Positions 28,843 to 36,963 of a DNA stretch of 58,144 bases are shown piece after piece. Location of the stretch: positions 1-58,144 of the forward strand of contig NZ_KE386985.1 of NCBI RefSeq assembly GCF_000429925.1, written 5' to 3'. The DNA comes from Desulfatirhabdium butyrativorans DSM 18734. GTDB lineage: Bacteria; Desulfobacterota; Desulfobacteria; Desulfobacterales; Desulfatirhabdiaceae. A model generated the notes under the pieces. The model saw nothing but the letters and a program-made list of their open reading frames with translations, was not told the DNA's origin and did no database searches. A program made the position numbers and the translations under genes. Numbering within the stretch: the stretch's first letter is position 1; the number at the start of each line of letters is the position of its first letter.

Positions 28843-31800
28843 ATGATCACGTTCAAACTCAATGGTAAAACCGTTCAGGGCGAAGAAGGCCAGTATATTC
28901 TTCAGGTCGCCCAGAAATACGGCGTCGACATTCCTACCCTTTGTCATCACAAGGCGCTGGAACCTGCCGGCATGTGCCGGTTGTGTACGGTGGAGGTGTT
29001 TGACGGCAGGCGGACCCGCTATGTCACATCCTGCAACTATCCCATCTGGGAAGGGATGGATGTCAAAACGGATACCGATGCCGTTCATCAGGGCCGAAAA
29101 CTCATTGTGGAAATGCTGATGGCCCGCTGCCCGGATGTGCCCATCCTGAAAGAACTGGGCAAAAAATACGGTATTTCCGACACCCGATTCAAGAAAGAGG
29201 GTGATACCTGCATCCTCTGCGGTCTTTGTACGCGGATGTGCGCCAAGATGGGCAACAGCGCCATCAGTTTGACCGGGCGCGGCGTCGAGATGAAAGTGGA
29301 TACCCCGTTTCATCTGCAGACCGACATCTGCATGGCATGCGGAGCCTGTGCATCCGTATGCCCCACCGGTCACATCACTCTGGAGAAAATCCGCAACAGC
29401 GTCACCACCCACGCATTCAAGCCCATTGCATCCGAATACGACATGGGGCTCAAGGGCAGAAAGCCCGTCTATGTGCCCTATGCCCAGGCCGTTCCCAATA
29501 CTCCGGCCATTGACCGATCGGTCTGTATGCATTTCAAGACCGGCGGATGCCAGGTCTGCACATCGTTTTGCGGCGTCAATGCCATCGATCATGCCATGCA
29601 GGATGAGGTGGTGGAATTGAATGTCGGCTCCATCGTTCTGGCCCCCGGTTTCCAGCCATTCGATCCGTCCAAATTCGACGCTTACGGATATGCCAAGCAT
29701 CCCAATGTCATTACCGCCATGGAAATGGAGCGTATCCTTTCCGCCTCTGGCCCGACATCCGGGCATCTCGTGCGCCTCTCGGATCACAAGGAGCCCAAAA
29801 AGATCGCCTGGTTTCAGTGTGTGGGCTCCCGGGACATGAACAAATGTGATCACGCCTATTGCTCTTCGGTCTGCTGCATGTATGCCATCAAGGAGGCCGT
29901 GATTGCCAAGGAACATGCCGGAAGCGATCTGGACTGCGCCATCTTTTATATGGACATGCGGACTTATGGCAAGGATTTCGAGCGGTTCTACACCACGGCC
30001 AGGGAAAGGCACGGCGTCCGTTTCATCCGCAGCCGGGTGCATACCATCGATCCGGTTCCCGGAACAGACGATCTGAGCATCCGCTATATTACCGAAAGCG
30101 GAGAGTCGGTCACGGAAGTGTTCGATCAAATCGTTCTTTCCGTAGGTCTTGAAATCAACCCGGAGCTCGTCAGCCTGGCCAAACAACTGAACATCGATCT
30201 GACCCCTGGCAATTTCTGCCAGACATCCACATTCGATCCGGTGGCCACTTCTCGAAAAGGCGTGTTTGTCTGCGGCGCATTCCAGGGTCCCAAGGACATT
30301 CCGCAATCCGTCATCGATGCAAGCGCAGCCGCATCCGCTGCAGGAGAGATTCTCTCCGAAGCTCGGGGCACCCTGATCCGAAAGGCCGAAAAAGTACCGG
30401 AAATCAATATTGCTGGTCAGCGCCCCCGAATCGGTGTGTTCGTATGCCGCTGCGGCATCAACATCGCCGGGGTGGTAAATGTTCCCTCCGTTGCGGAATA
30501 TGCGAAAACCCTGCCCTATGTCGAATTTGCGACCGACAATCTCTATACGTGTTCCCAGGACACCCAGGATGCCATGGTCCAGCTCATCCAGCAAAAAGGG
30601 CTCAACCGTGTCGTTGTGGCAGCCTGTACGCCCAAGACCCATGAGCCGCTGTTCCAAGAGACCCTGGTCAATGCAGGCCTGAACAAGTATCTGTTCGAAA
30701 TGACCAACATCCGGAATCAGGATTCCTGGGTCCACAAGGATTGCCCGGAAAAGGCGACGGAAAAGGCCAAGGACCTCGTTCGGATGGCTGTCCAGAAAGT
30801 CGCACTGATGGAACCGCTCGAAGAAGCCGAGCTTCAGGTCAATCAGACGGCTCTTGTCCTCGGAGGCGGGATTGCGGGAATGACGGCGGCCAAGAGCCTC
30901 GCAAATCAGGGCTATTTTACCCATCTCGTCGAAAAAGGCCCGGTATTGGGTGGTCAGGCGCTGAATCTCTACCGGACCATCAAGGGGGAAGACATCCAGG
31001 CCAATCTGAGTGGGATGATCGAATCCGTCACGAAAGATCCCAACATCAGCGTCCATCTCAATGCGACGCTGGCTTCCGTAGAGGGATTCGTCGGCAGTTT
31101 CAAGAGCACCCTCGACATGGCGGACGGATCCAACCAGACCATCGAGTATGGGGTTGCAGTCGTTGCAACCGGCGCAGCGCCATACAAGCCAACGGAATAC
31201 GAATATGGAAAAGATCCGAGAATCCTGACCAGTCTGGAGCTCGACCGGAAGCTGCTCGATGGCGATCCTTCCCTGGACAAAGCCGAAACGGCCGTTTTCA
31301 TTCAGTGCGTCGGTTCCCGGGAACCCGAGCGGATGTACTGCTCCCGCGTCTGCTGTACGCATTCCATCGACAATGCGCTGACCCTCAAAAAACGCAAACC
31401 CGACATGAATGTTTTCATTCTCTATCGGGATATCCGAACTTACGGTGAACGGGAATTGCTGTACATGAAGGCCAGGGAGGCCGGTGTCATCTTCATCCGG
31501 TACTCGATTGACAACAAACCCGTGGTTCGAACCGTCGATGGCAAATTGACTGTGGTGGTAACGGATCACATTCTCGGAAAGCCCATCGAAATCGAAACCG
31601 ACCTGCTCACTCTGGCCACGGCCATCGTTCCGCCCAAGGATGAGCGGCTTGCCAATTTTTACAAGGTTCCGATGAATGAAGATGGGTTTTTTATCGAACG
31701 CCATGCCAAGCTCGGACCATCCGAATTTGCAACGGACGGCGTGTTCCTGTGCGGGCTTGCCCATTATCCCAAGCCGATCGACGAATCCATTGCCCAGGCG

Positions 31801-32109
31801 AGAGCCGCTGCCTCCCGCGCCATGACCCTGCTGGCCAGAAAAAGCATTTTCACCAGCGGCAACGTGGCCAAGGTCGATCCGACCATGTGTTCTTCCTGCG
31901 GGGTGTGCGTATCCATCTGCCCGTATTCCGCGCCTTCCTTCATCGAGGAAACGGCACGGTTCTTCCCCGGAAAGGCGCAGATCAATCCGGTCCTGTGCAA
32001 GGGATGCGGTCTGTGTGTGGCCTCGTGCCGCTCCGGTGCCATTCACCTGAAAGGCTTCGATAACGACCAGATTTTTGCACAGATTTTTGCGATTGAAGAG
32101 GCTGTATAG
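28843..32109 (+). CDS. NuoG-type ferredoxin fused to tandem HdrA (1088 aa)
   Basis: Residues 1-80 form a [2Fe-2S] domain (LCHHKALEPAGMCRLC, SCNYP). A degenerate His/Cys region follows, then two [4Fe-4S] motifs (CILCGLCTRMC, CMACGACASVCP; about 125-185). From about residue 200 the sequence is HdrA (GLKGRKPVYVPYAQAVP, WFQCVGSRD, YCSSVCCMYAIKEA), entering at the middle of the FAD domain. A second HdrA unit follows: IGVFVCRCGINIAGVV near 530, then VLGGGIAGMTAAKSLANQG, then QCVGSRE. The end is a ferredoxin (CSSCGVCVSICP, CKGCGLCVASC). The first HdrA unit lacks its N-terminal GGGIAG half, which is encoded by the short ORF at 25950. This is the presumed electron hub of the complex, flavin-based bifurcation being known for HdrA. 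Confidence 0.9.
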   Translation: MITFKLNGKTVQGEEGQYILQVAQKYGVDIPTLCHHKALEPAGMCRLCTVEVFDGRRTRYVTSCNYPIWEGMDVKTDTDAVHQGRKLIVEMLMARCPDVPILKELGKKYGISDTRFKKEGDTCILCGLCTRMCAKMGNSAISLTGRGVEMKVDTPFHLQTDICMACGACASVCPTGHITLEKIRNSVTTHAFKPIASEYDMGLKGRKPVYVPYAQAVPNTPAIDRSVCMHFKTGGCQVCTSFCGVNAIDHAMQDEVVELNVGSIVLAPGFQPFDPSKFDAYGYAKHPNVITAMEMERILSASGPTSGHLVRLSDHKEPKKIAWFQCVGSRDMNKCDHAYCSSVCCMYAIKEAVIAKEHAGSDLDCAIFYMDMRTYGKDFERFYTTARERHGVRFIRSRVHTIDPVPGTDDLSIRYITESGESVTEVFDQIVLSVGLEINPELVSLAKQLNIDLTPGNFCQTSTFDPVATSRKGVFVCGAFQGPKDIPQSVIDASAAASAAGEILSEARGTLIRKAEKVPEINIAGQRPRIGVFVCRCGINIAGVVNVPSVAEYAKTLPYVEFATDNLYTCSQDTQDAMVQLIQQKGLNRVVVAACTPKTHEPLFQETLVNAGLNKYLFEMTNIRNQDSWVHKDCPEKATEKAKDLVRMAVQKVALMEPLEEAELQVNQTALVLGGGIAGMTAAKSLANQGYFTHLVEKGPVLGGQALNLYRTIKGEDIQANLSGMIESVTKDPNISVHLNATLASVEGFVGSFKSTLDMADGSNQTIEYGVAVVATGAAPYKPTEYEYGKDPRILTSLELDRKLLDGDPSLDKAETAVFIQCVGSREPERMYCSRVCCTHSIDNALTLKKRKPDMNVFILYRDIRTYGERELLYMKAREAGVIFIRYSIDNKPVVRTVDGKLTVVVTDHILGKPIEIETDLLTLATAIVPPKDERLANFYKVPMNEDGFFIERHAKLGPSEFATDGVFLCGLAHYPKPIDESIAQARAAASRAMTLLARKSIFTSGNVAKVDPTMCSSCGVCVSICPYSAPSFIEETARFFPGKAQINPVLCKGCGLCVASCRSGAIHLKGFDNDQIFAQIFAIEEAV

Positions 32110-32126
32110 GGAATCGGAAGATCATT

Positions 32127-32247
32127 GAGCCAATTGCAAAACCAGCATATTTCGTCACCCCGGCGAAAGCCGGGATCCATGACTTGTTCGAAAAACGGGA
32201 TTCCGGTTTTCGCCGGGGTGACACAGGAAGACTTTTGCAATTGGCTC
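32127..32247. repeat. 121-bp element with 15-bp perfect terminal inverted repeats
   Basis: GAGCCAATTGCAAAA (32127-32141) and its exact reverse complement (32233-32247) bound two hairpins, CCCGGCGAAAGCCGGG-like and ATTCCGGTTTTCGCCGG-like. This is the most complete copy of the family also at 12139, 16065 and 22435. It lies inside the cluster between the NuoG/HdrA fusion and mvhD, so it would be transcribed within the operon. Confidence 0.75.
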
Positions 32248-32360
32248 CATTGGTACGCTGTTGATTTCAACAGTTGGGATGAGCCCCGCAACACGGTTCA
32301 TCCCGATTCAGAAAGAACATTCGCCGCTCGGATGAGCGCCACAATAACAAGGAGATCGAC

Positions 32361-32810
32361 ATGACGGAATGGGAACCGAAAATCGCAAGTTTTTTATGCA
32401 ATTGGTGCAGTTACGGGGCTGCGGACCTCGCAGGGGTCAGCCGCATGCAATATCCGCCGAATCTGCGGGTCATCCGCATTCCCTGTACGGGAAGGATGAG
32501 CCCGAAATTTTTTCTGGCGGCTCTCCGTGAAGGAGTTGACGGGGTATGGGTGTCCGGTTGACACCCCGGTGAATGCCATTACCTGGAAGGTAATTACTAT
32601 GCCCGTCGGAAATTCGCCCTGTTCAACAACCTGATGGAACACATGGGGGTAGAGCCCGGAAGACTTCAGTTTTCCTGGGTGTCATCGGCCGAATCGACCA
32701 AGTTCGTCGATGTCGCCAAAAAGGTGACTGAATCGGTTCAGGCTTTGGGCCCCAACACCAAATTCAAGAAATCGTCTGAAAAGGTGACGTCATATGTCAG
32801 CAAAAATTGA
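32361..32810 (+). CDS. mvhD: MvhD/FlxD-type [2Fe-2S] protein with selenocysteine (UGA at 32559)
   Basis: 149 residues reading UGA 32559-32561 as selenocysteine 67. Motifs: [13 protein letters not shown] (Cys 13, 16), IPCTGRM (Cys 42), and [20 protein letters not shown], where most homologues have GCHPGDCHY. Sequence after the UGA keeps strong family similarity in the same frame to a TGA at 32808-32810. MvhD carries electrons from a hydrogenase or NADH dehydrogenase to HdrA. AAGGAG lies 7 bases before ATG 32361. It overlaps the next gene by 17 bases, consistent with full-length translation through the UGA. Sec-containing MvhD/FrhD proteins are an established selenoprotein family. Confidence 0.92.
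32578..32594 (+). promoter_or_regulatory. SECIS-like hairpin after the mvhD UGA
   Basis: ATTACC-TGGAA-GGTAAT: a perfect 6-pair stem with a 5-base loop whose second base is G. The loop begins 22 bases after the UGA, the same spacing as in the HdrA fragment. It fits the loose bacterial SECIS model. Confidence 0.65.
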
Positions 32811-33750
32811 TGCAATTCGACAAATCGCCCGAAGGCTGCTCTCGGAAGGCAAGGTCGATATGGTGATCGGGTTCCAGAAGGGGACCCTGCCGATGATGAA
32901 CGAGCCTTGCTTCGTCAGGAAAGCCGAAGAGGCCGATCGGCTGGTTTGGGACAGCCACTGCGGGATCAATCTGGCCAACTACGTGACCGACAGAAAGGAA
33001 CGGATCGCCGTGGTGGCCAAAGGCTGTGATTCCCGCAATCTCGTGAACCACGTGATCGAAAACAAGATTAAACGGGAAAAACTCCATATCATCGGCGTAT
33101 GCTGCGATGGCATGCTCGACAAACGTCTGATTGCCCAGAGAAGCCAGACGGAAGCCCAGGCGGAAGTCGATGCCGTCGAGGAAAAGGATGGCGTGGTATC
33201 GGTGAAGGCGGGCGCCCTGCTCTGGCAAGCCCCGCGGGCAGAGCTGCTGCAGGACAACTGCAAACGATGCCGCCACCGCAATCCCGTTCTCTACGATGAG
33301 CTGGTGGGAGAGCCCGTTGCCGAAAAACCCGAAGATGACTACGAGGACGTCAAGCGGATCGAAGCCATGAGTCCGGATGAAAAGTGGGCGCATTTCGAAG
33401 ACATGCTCTCTACCTGCATTCGCTGCTATGCCTGCCGAAACGCCTGCCCGCTCTGCTACTGCCCGACGTGCTTTGTGGATGAATCCCGGCCGCAATGGGT
33501 CGGAAAGAGCCAGGACCCGATCGATATCCGCACCTTTCATTTCCTCAGGGCCTACCACTGCGCCGGAAGATGCACGGATTGCGGATCCTGCGAGCGGGCC
33601 TGTCCGATGGGTATTCCCGTTCGGCAGTTCACCCGAAAGCTCAACAAGGATTGCGAAGAACTCTACGGATGGCAGGCGGGGTTGTCCCTCGATCAGCGAC
33701 CTGCCCTCGATACCTACAATCCCAACGATCCGAACGATTTCATTCGATAA
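32794..33750 (+). CDS. Iron-sulfur protein with C-terminal dicluster ferredoxin (Flx/Hdr-associated)
   Basis: 318 residues. The N-terminal 150 have no named motif but carry scattered Cys (NEPCFVRKAEE, KGCDSRN, IGVCCDGML) reminiscent of FrhB/FdhB-like subunits. A CKRCRHRNP segment precedes a HdrC-like [4Fe-4S] pair, CIRCYACRNACPLCYCPTCF and CTDCGSCERACPMGIP. The C-terminus is LDTYNPNDPNDFIR. It probably corresponds to the FlxC/FlxB class that bridges FlxA and HdrA. Start 32794 overlaps the end of mvhD. It lacks CCG domains, so it is not HdrB. Confidence 0.82.
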   Translation: MSAKIDAIRQIARRLLSEGKVDMVIGFQKGTLPMMNEPCFVRKAEEADRLVWDSHCGINLANYVTDRKERIAVVAKGCDSRNLVNHVIENKIKREKLHIIGVCCDGMLDKRLIAQRSQTEAQAEVDAVEEKDGVVSVKAGALLWQAPRAELLQDNCKRCRHRNPVLYDELVGEPVAEKPEDDYEDVKRIEAMSPDEKWAHFEDMLSTCIRCYACRNACPLCYCPTCFVDESRPQWVGKSQDPIDIRTFHFLRAYHCAGRCTDCGSCERACPMGIPVRQFTRKLNKDCEELYGWQAGLSLDQRPALDTYNPNDPNDFIR

Positions 33751-33776
33751 CCATCATTCGCTAAAGGCTTTGACAC

Positions 33777-34841
33777 ATGAAGGTCATACGAATCAGCAAA
33801 ACCGAGTGGCAGGGGGGTCTCGACAAGGCCAGAACCGGCTATGGGTTGTATGGTCCGGTGAAGGAGGGGCAGGATGATCATGCATTCCGCCCGCTTGCCC
33901 CCGGAGAGTTCCCCGACATGTCTTACAAGAACAGCAAAATGTCCCCCAAGGAACTGGTGCATCCCCAGAGCGAGCCCATGTTCCAGTACAATTTGAATCC
34001 CGCGGACCCCGATCATGATATCATGCGGGAAATCGCCAAGGATGCCACTGCCAAGGCCGTTATCGGTATCCGTCCCTGCGATGCGGATGCGTTCCTGCTG
34101 GTCAAACGGAATTTCGATACCCCGATCTATCGGGATCCCTATTGGGTGACGGCATTCGAATCCTTCACGAAAATCGGGTTTGCCTGCAACCAAGCCTGCA
34201 GCGCGACCGCTTTTTGCACTTCAGCCGGAAGCGGCCCGTTTCACGATGCCGGGCTCGATGTCCTGCTGGTCGATACAGGGGAGAGCTATCTGGCCAAAGT
34301 CGTCACGGACAAAGGCCAGCATTTTCTGGATGTCTGCGGTTTTTCAGCGCCCGCAGCAGACGCAGCCTCTCAGATCGAATCCCTGCAGAAAAAGGCCGAA
34401 TCGACCATCGCCTCTTCCGTCAATACGGACAAGCTCAAGGATCAGGTGACCACCGAGCTCTACGATGCGCCGTTCTGGGAAGAAATATCCTTTGCCTGCA
34501 TCAATTGCGGCACATGCACGTTTTCCTGCCCGACCTGCTGGTGTTTCGACATTCAGGACGAGACCAAAGGGAAACAGGGCGTGCGGATGCGCAACTGGGA
34601 CAGTTGCATGTATCCGCTCTTTACGCTGCACGGATCGGGTCACAACCCGCGCGGCACCAAGGTCCATCGGGTGCGCCAGCGTTTCATGCACAAGCTGAAA
34701 TATTATGTGGACAAATACCAGGACGGGATCCAGTGTGTCGGCTGCGGCCGATGCATCCGGCTGTGCCCCGTCAATATCGATATCCGCAAGGTGTGCAACA
34801 TGATGAACGGATATACGGCCTGCAGTTGTGCGGTATCGTAG
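33777..34841 (+). CDS. Dicluster [4Fe-4S] subunit (hydrogenase/sulfite reductase A-like)
   Basis: 354 residues, similar in layout to the HydB/AsrA family that pairs with FAD/NAD(P)-binding reductases. An N-terminal region with AVIGIRPCDADAFLL (typical of this family) and FACNQACSATAFCTSAG is followed by ACINCGTCTFSCPTCWC and VGCGRCIRLCPVNIDIR, two [4Fe-4S] sites. It probably passes electrons from the FlxA-like protein, whose start is 17 bases downstream, to MvhD/HdrA. AAAGG precedes ATG 33777. Confidence 0.87.
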   Translation: MKVIRISKTEWQGGLDKARTGYGLYGPVKEGQDDHAFRPLAPGEFPDMSYKNSKMSPKELVHPQSEPMFQYNLNPADPDHDIMREIAKDATAKAVIGIRPCDADAFLLVKRNFDTPIYRDPYWVTAFESFTKIGFACNQACSATAFCTSAGSGPFHDAGLDVLLVDTGESYLAKVVTDKGQHFLDVCGFSAPAADAASQIESLQKKAESTIASSVNTDKLKDQVTTELYDAPFWEEISFACINCGTCTFSCPTCWCFDIQDETKGKQGVRMRNWDSCMYPLFTLHGSGHNPRGTKVHRVRQRFMHKLKYYVDKYQDGIQCVGCGRCIRLCPVNIDIRKVCNMMNGYTACSCAVS

Positions 34842-34857
34842 GAAAGGGGGTGAGAGG

Positions 34858-35697
34858 GTGCAAAATCCATATTTGCCATATCCAGTCAAAATCGATGACA
34901 TTGTCGTCGAAACCGAAGATAAGAATCTGAAAACCTTTACCTTCGTCTTTCTCAATCCGGCTGACGAAGAGCGTTTTGCCTATCGTTCGGGCCAGTTCGC
35001 CGAGCTCTCGGTTACCGGAAAGGGGGAGATTCCCATCGGTATCGCCTCGTCTCCGAGCGAAAAAGGCTTTGTCAAATTTACGGTAAACAAGGTCGGCCTG
35101 GTCTCCTCCTACCTGCACAACATGCAGAAGGGCGATATCATGGGCATTCGCGGGCCTTTGGGCAACAGCTATCCCTGGGACGTGCTCAAGGGGAAAAACG
35201 TCGTCATCATCGGCGGCGGGTTTGCCTTCACCACGCTTCGCTCCTCCATCGTCTATATGCTGGCCAATCGGCAGGACTTCGGCAAGATCACGGTCATCTA
35301 TGGTGCGAGAACCCCCGGCATGCTCTTGTATCGGGACGAGCTCATGGCGTGGGAAAAACGGGATGATATCGACATGCACATCACGGTCGATGGGACGAAC
35401 GACCCGAACTGGAAATACAATGTCGGATTCGTTCCCACCATCACGGAAAAAAAGGCGCCGCAGGCCGATGACGATACCTATGCCATCATCTGCGGGCCGC
35501 CCATCATGATCAAGTTCACCCAGCCGGTTCTCGACAAGGCGGGATATGCGCATGATCATATCATCATGTCCCTCGAAAACCGGATGAAGTGCGGTATTGG
35601 CATGTGCGGCCGCTGCAACGTCGGGAAGGATTTTGTCTGCAAGGACGGGCCCGTTTTCACCCTCGCACAGTTGAACACCATGCCCAAGGAATATTGA
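34858..35697 (+). CDS. flxA: FlxA-like FAD/NAD(P)-binding oxidoreductase (GTG start)
   Basis: 279 residues of the ferredoxin-reductase fold: FAD motif YRSGQFAELSVTGKG, NAD(P) motif NVVIIGGGFAFTTLRS, ICGPPIMIKF, and a C-terminal [2Fe-2S]-type Cys cluster MKCGIGMCGRCNVG...VCKDGPVF. GTG 34858 is preferred over ATG 34828 because VQNPYLPYPVKIDDI matches the usual family start and GGAAAGGGGG lies just upstream. In D. vulgaris FlxA feeds NADH electrons to HdrABC. Here it is a second nucleotide-binding subunit in a cluster that already has NuoEF. Confidence 0.9.
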   Translation: MQNPYLPYPVKIDDIVVETEDKNLKTFTFVFLNPADEERFAYRSGQFAELSVTGKGEIPIGIASSPSEKGFVKFTVNKVGLVSSYLHNMQKGDIMGIRGPLGNSYPWDVLKGKNVVIIGGGFAFTTLRSSIVYMLANRQDFGKITVIYGARTPGMLLYRDELMAWEKRDDIDMHITVDGTNDPNWKYNVGFVPTITEKKAPQADDDTYAIICGPPIMIKFTQPVLDKAGYAHDHIIMSLENRMKCGIGMCGRCNVGKDFVCKDGPVFTLAQLNTMPKEY

Positions 35698-35781
35698 TGA
35701 GCGTTATTACAGAAACGCAAAACGCCAGATTGGCGATATGAAAGTGGACCATATTTATCGTCAAAACAGTGGGCAGTGCAG

Positions 35782-35874
35782 CCCGTCACCCCGGCGAAAG
35801 CCGGGGTCAAGAACCTGTCAAAATCCCGCCACCACAGAACTGGATTTCGGCTTTCGCCGGAATGGCGATCCGAG
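35782..35874. repeat. 93-bp two-hairpin repeat, sister of 16321-16413
   Basis: CCCGTCACCCCGGCGAAAGC ... GGAATGGCGATCCGAG. Aligned by eye, 10 of 93 positions differ from 16321-16413. Two hairpins (CCCCGGCGAAAGCCGGGG and TTTCGGCTTTCGCCGGAA-like). Lies between the flxA-like gene and dsrC. Confidence 0.75.
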
Positions 35875-36016
35875 TCTTCTGACGGAATGGCGCTCGGATT
35901 TTCATTCCCTGGGGCGGCGATACCGTCATGATCATTTTTCGTTGTTCATCGTAAAATCTCCGTTCCGCTTAGCTGGGTGATGATTCCCGATAGAATAGAC
36001 GAATATGGATTTTCTG

Positions 36017-36045
36017 TTGACAACAAGTTGGCCATGGGTTAATTA
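36017..36045 (+). promoter_or_regulatory. Candidate promoter of dsrC
   Basis: TTGACA at 36017-36022 and TAATTA at 36040-36045, separated by 17 bases, about 70 bases upstream of the dsrC start. The -35 is perfect, the -10 only partial. Confidence 0.5.
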
Positions 36046-36114
36046 AATCAACTCCAACGCAAAAGCACAGGCAGATGTGCCATTTGAACCACATACTTTA
36101 ACAAGGAGGGTTTC

Positions 36115-36432
36115 ATGCCGGAAGTCGAATTTAAGGGAAAAAAATTCGTGGTGGACGAGGATGGATTCATCGATTCGTATGCCAACTGGTCCGAAGACTG
36201 GGTTCAATACGTCAAATCGCAGGAAGGTATTGATGAACTCAGTGATGAACATCGCAAAGTCGTATCGATGCTTCGAGAATACTACGAAAAGAACGGGATT
36301 GCACCGATGGTCCGTGTTCTTTCCAAAGTCACCGGTTTCAAACTCAAGCATATTTACGAGCTTTTTCCGTCAGGTCCTGGCAAGGGAGCCTGTAAGATGG
36401 CCGGTCTTCCCAAACCAACGGGTTGCGTCTGA
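36115..36432 (+). CDS. dsrC: DsrC, sulfur-carrier/trisulfide protein of dissimilatory sulfite reduction
   Basis: 105 residues. The C-terminal arm is ...GKGACKMAGLPKPTGCV, with Cys 10 residues apart (10 in between) and penultimate Cys, the hallmark of true DsrC rather than TusE. DsrC accepts sulfite-derived sulfur from DsrAB as a trisulfide; membrane DsrMKJOP or, as proposed, soluble Hdr-like complexes reduce it. AAGGAGG sits upstream of ATG 36115. It has its own promoter and terminator. Its nearness to an HdrA cluster that lacks HdrB/HdrC is suggestive of an electron-acceptor link. Confidence 0.95.
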   Translation: MPEVEFKGKKFVVDEDGFIDSYANWSEDWVQYVKSQEGIDELSDEHRKVVSMLREYYEKNGIAPMVRVLSKVTGFKLKHIYELFPSGPGKGACKMAGLPKPTGCV

Positions 36433-36466
36433 TCGATTGATTGCAGTCGTTGCATCATTTTCAAAA

Positions 36467-36498
36467 AAGGCTCTGGACTGTTTCCAGGGCCTTTTTTT
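36467..36498 (+). terminator. Rho-independent terminator of dsrC
   Basis: AAGGCTCTGGA-CTGTT-TCCAGGGCCTT forms an 11-pair stem (one G-T), followed directly by a T-run to 36498. It lies 35 bases after the dsrC stop. Confidence 0.9.
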
Positions 36499-36543
36499 AT
36501 GGAACTGTACGCCATACCCAGTAGCCAAAGGCCGGAGCAAACG

Positions 36544-36963
36544 ATGATCCTTCAGGTGCAATCCCACAAGCGGATTCAGTTGATCGATATCACAAGAGAC
36601 GTCCAAAATCTGGTGAGGGAGGCCGGTCCAATTTCAACGGGTTTATGCCATCTTTTTGTCCGGCATACGACAGCAGGGATCATGATCAATGAATCGGCCG
36701 ACCCCGATGTCTGCGAAGACCTCATCGAATGGTTGAACCGGATTGCGCCACATCATGGCGGATATCGTCATCGGGAGGGAAATTCGGATGCCCATATCAA
36801 AAGCGCTGTCGTTGGGGTTTCCACATCGATTCCTGTCGAAAACAACCGTTTGCTGCTCGGCACCTGGCAGGGGATTTTCTTTTGCGAATTCGATGGTCCC
36901 AGAACCCGAAACGTTCAAATCACCGTTTATCCGACTCCAAAATCCGTGGACTTGAAATCATGA
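36544..36963 (+). CDS. YjbQ/UPF0047-family protein
   Basis: 139 residues. Motifs FVRHTTAGIMINESADPDV, YRHREGNSDAHIKSAVVG and LGTWQGIFFCEFDGPRTR mark the YjbQ family, some members of which have weak thiamine-phosphate synthase activity in suppressor tests; the natural role is uncertain. ATG 36544 has GGAG 7 bases upstream; an earlier ATG at 36499 lies in the dsrC terminator T-run and is rejected. Its TGA overlaps the ATG of the next gene. Confidence 0.88.
   Translation: MILQVQSHKRIQLIDITRDVQNLVREAGPISTGLCHLFVRHTTAGIMINESADPDVCEDLIEWLNRIAPHHGGYRHREGNSDAHIKSAVVGVSTSIPVENNRLLLGTWQGIFFCEFDGPRTRNVQITVYPTPKSVDLKS

Larger units (their letters stand above)
35698..36114. other. 417-base gap between flxA-like gene and dsrC
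   Basis: No gene. It holds a 93-base two-hairpin repeat (35782-35874) that is the sister of 16321-16413, and an AT-rich segment with a candidate promoter for dsrC. The size of the gap and the promoter suggest dsrC is transcribed separately from the upstream cluster. Confidence 0.6.

Noticed and set aside
28825-32046. A 1073-codon open frame antisense to the NuoG-HdrA fusion
   Set aside because: Its translation is low in recognisable motifs and arises from the codon bias of the sense strand, which has clear ferredoxin and FAD motifs.
32559-32561. mvhD frameshift or pseudogene
   Set aside because: Same frame continues with [13 protein letters not shown] and overlaps the next gene's start as expected for a full-length gene.
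35738-35980. 80-codon plus-strand open frame upstream of dsrC
   Set aside because: It runs through the two-hairpin repeat and has no domain or ribosome binding site.
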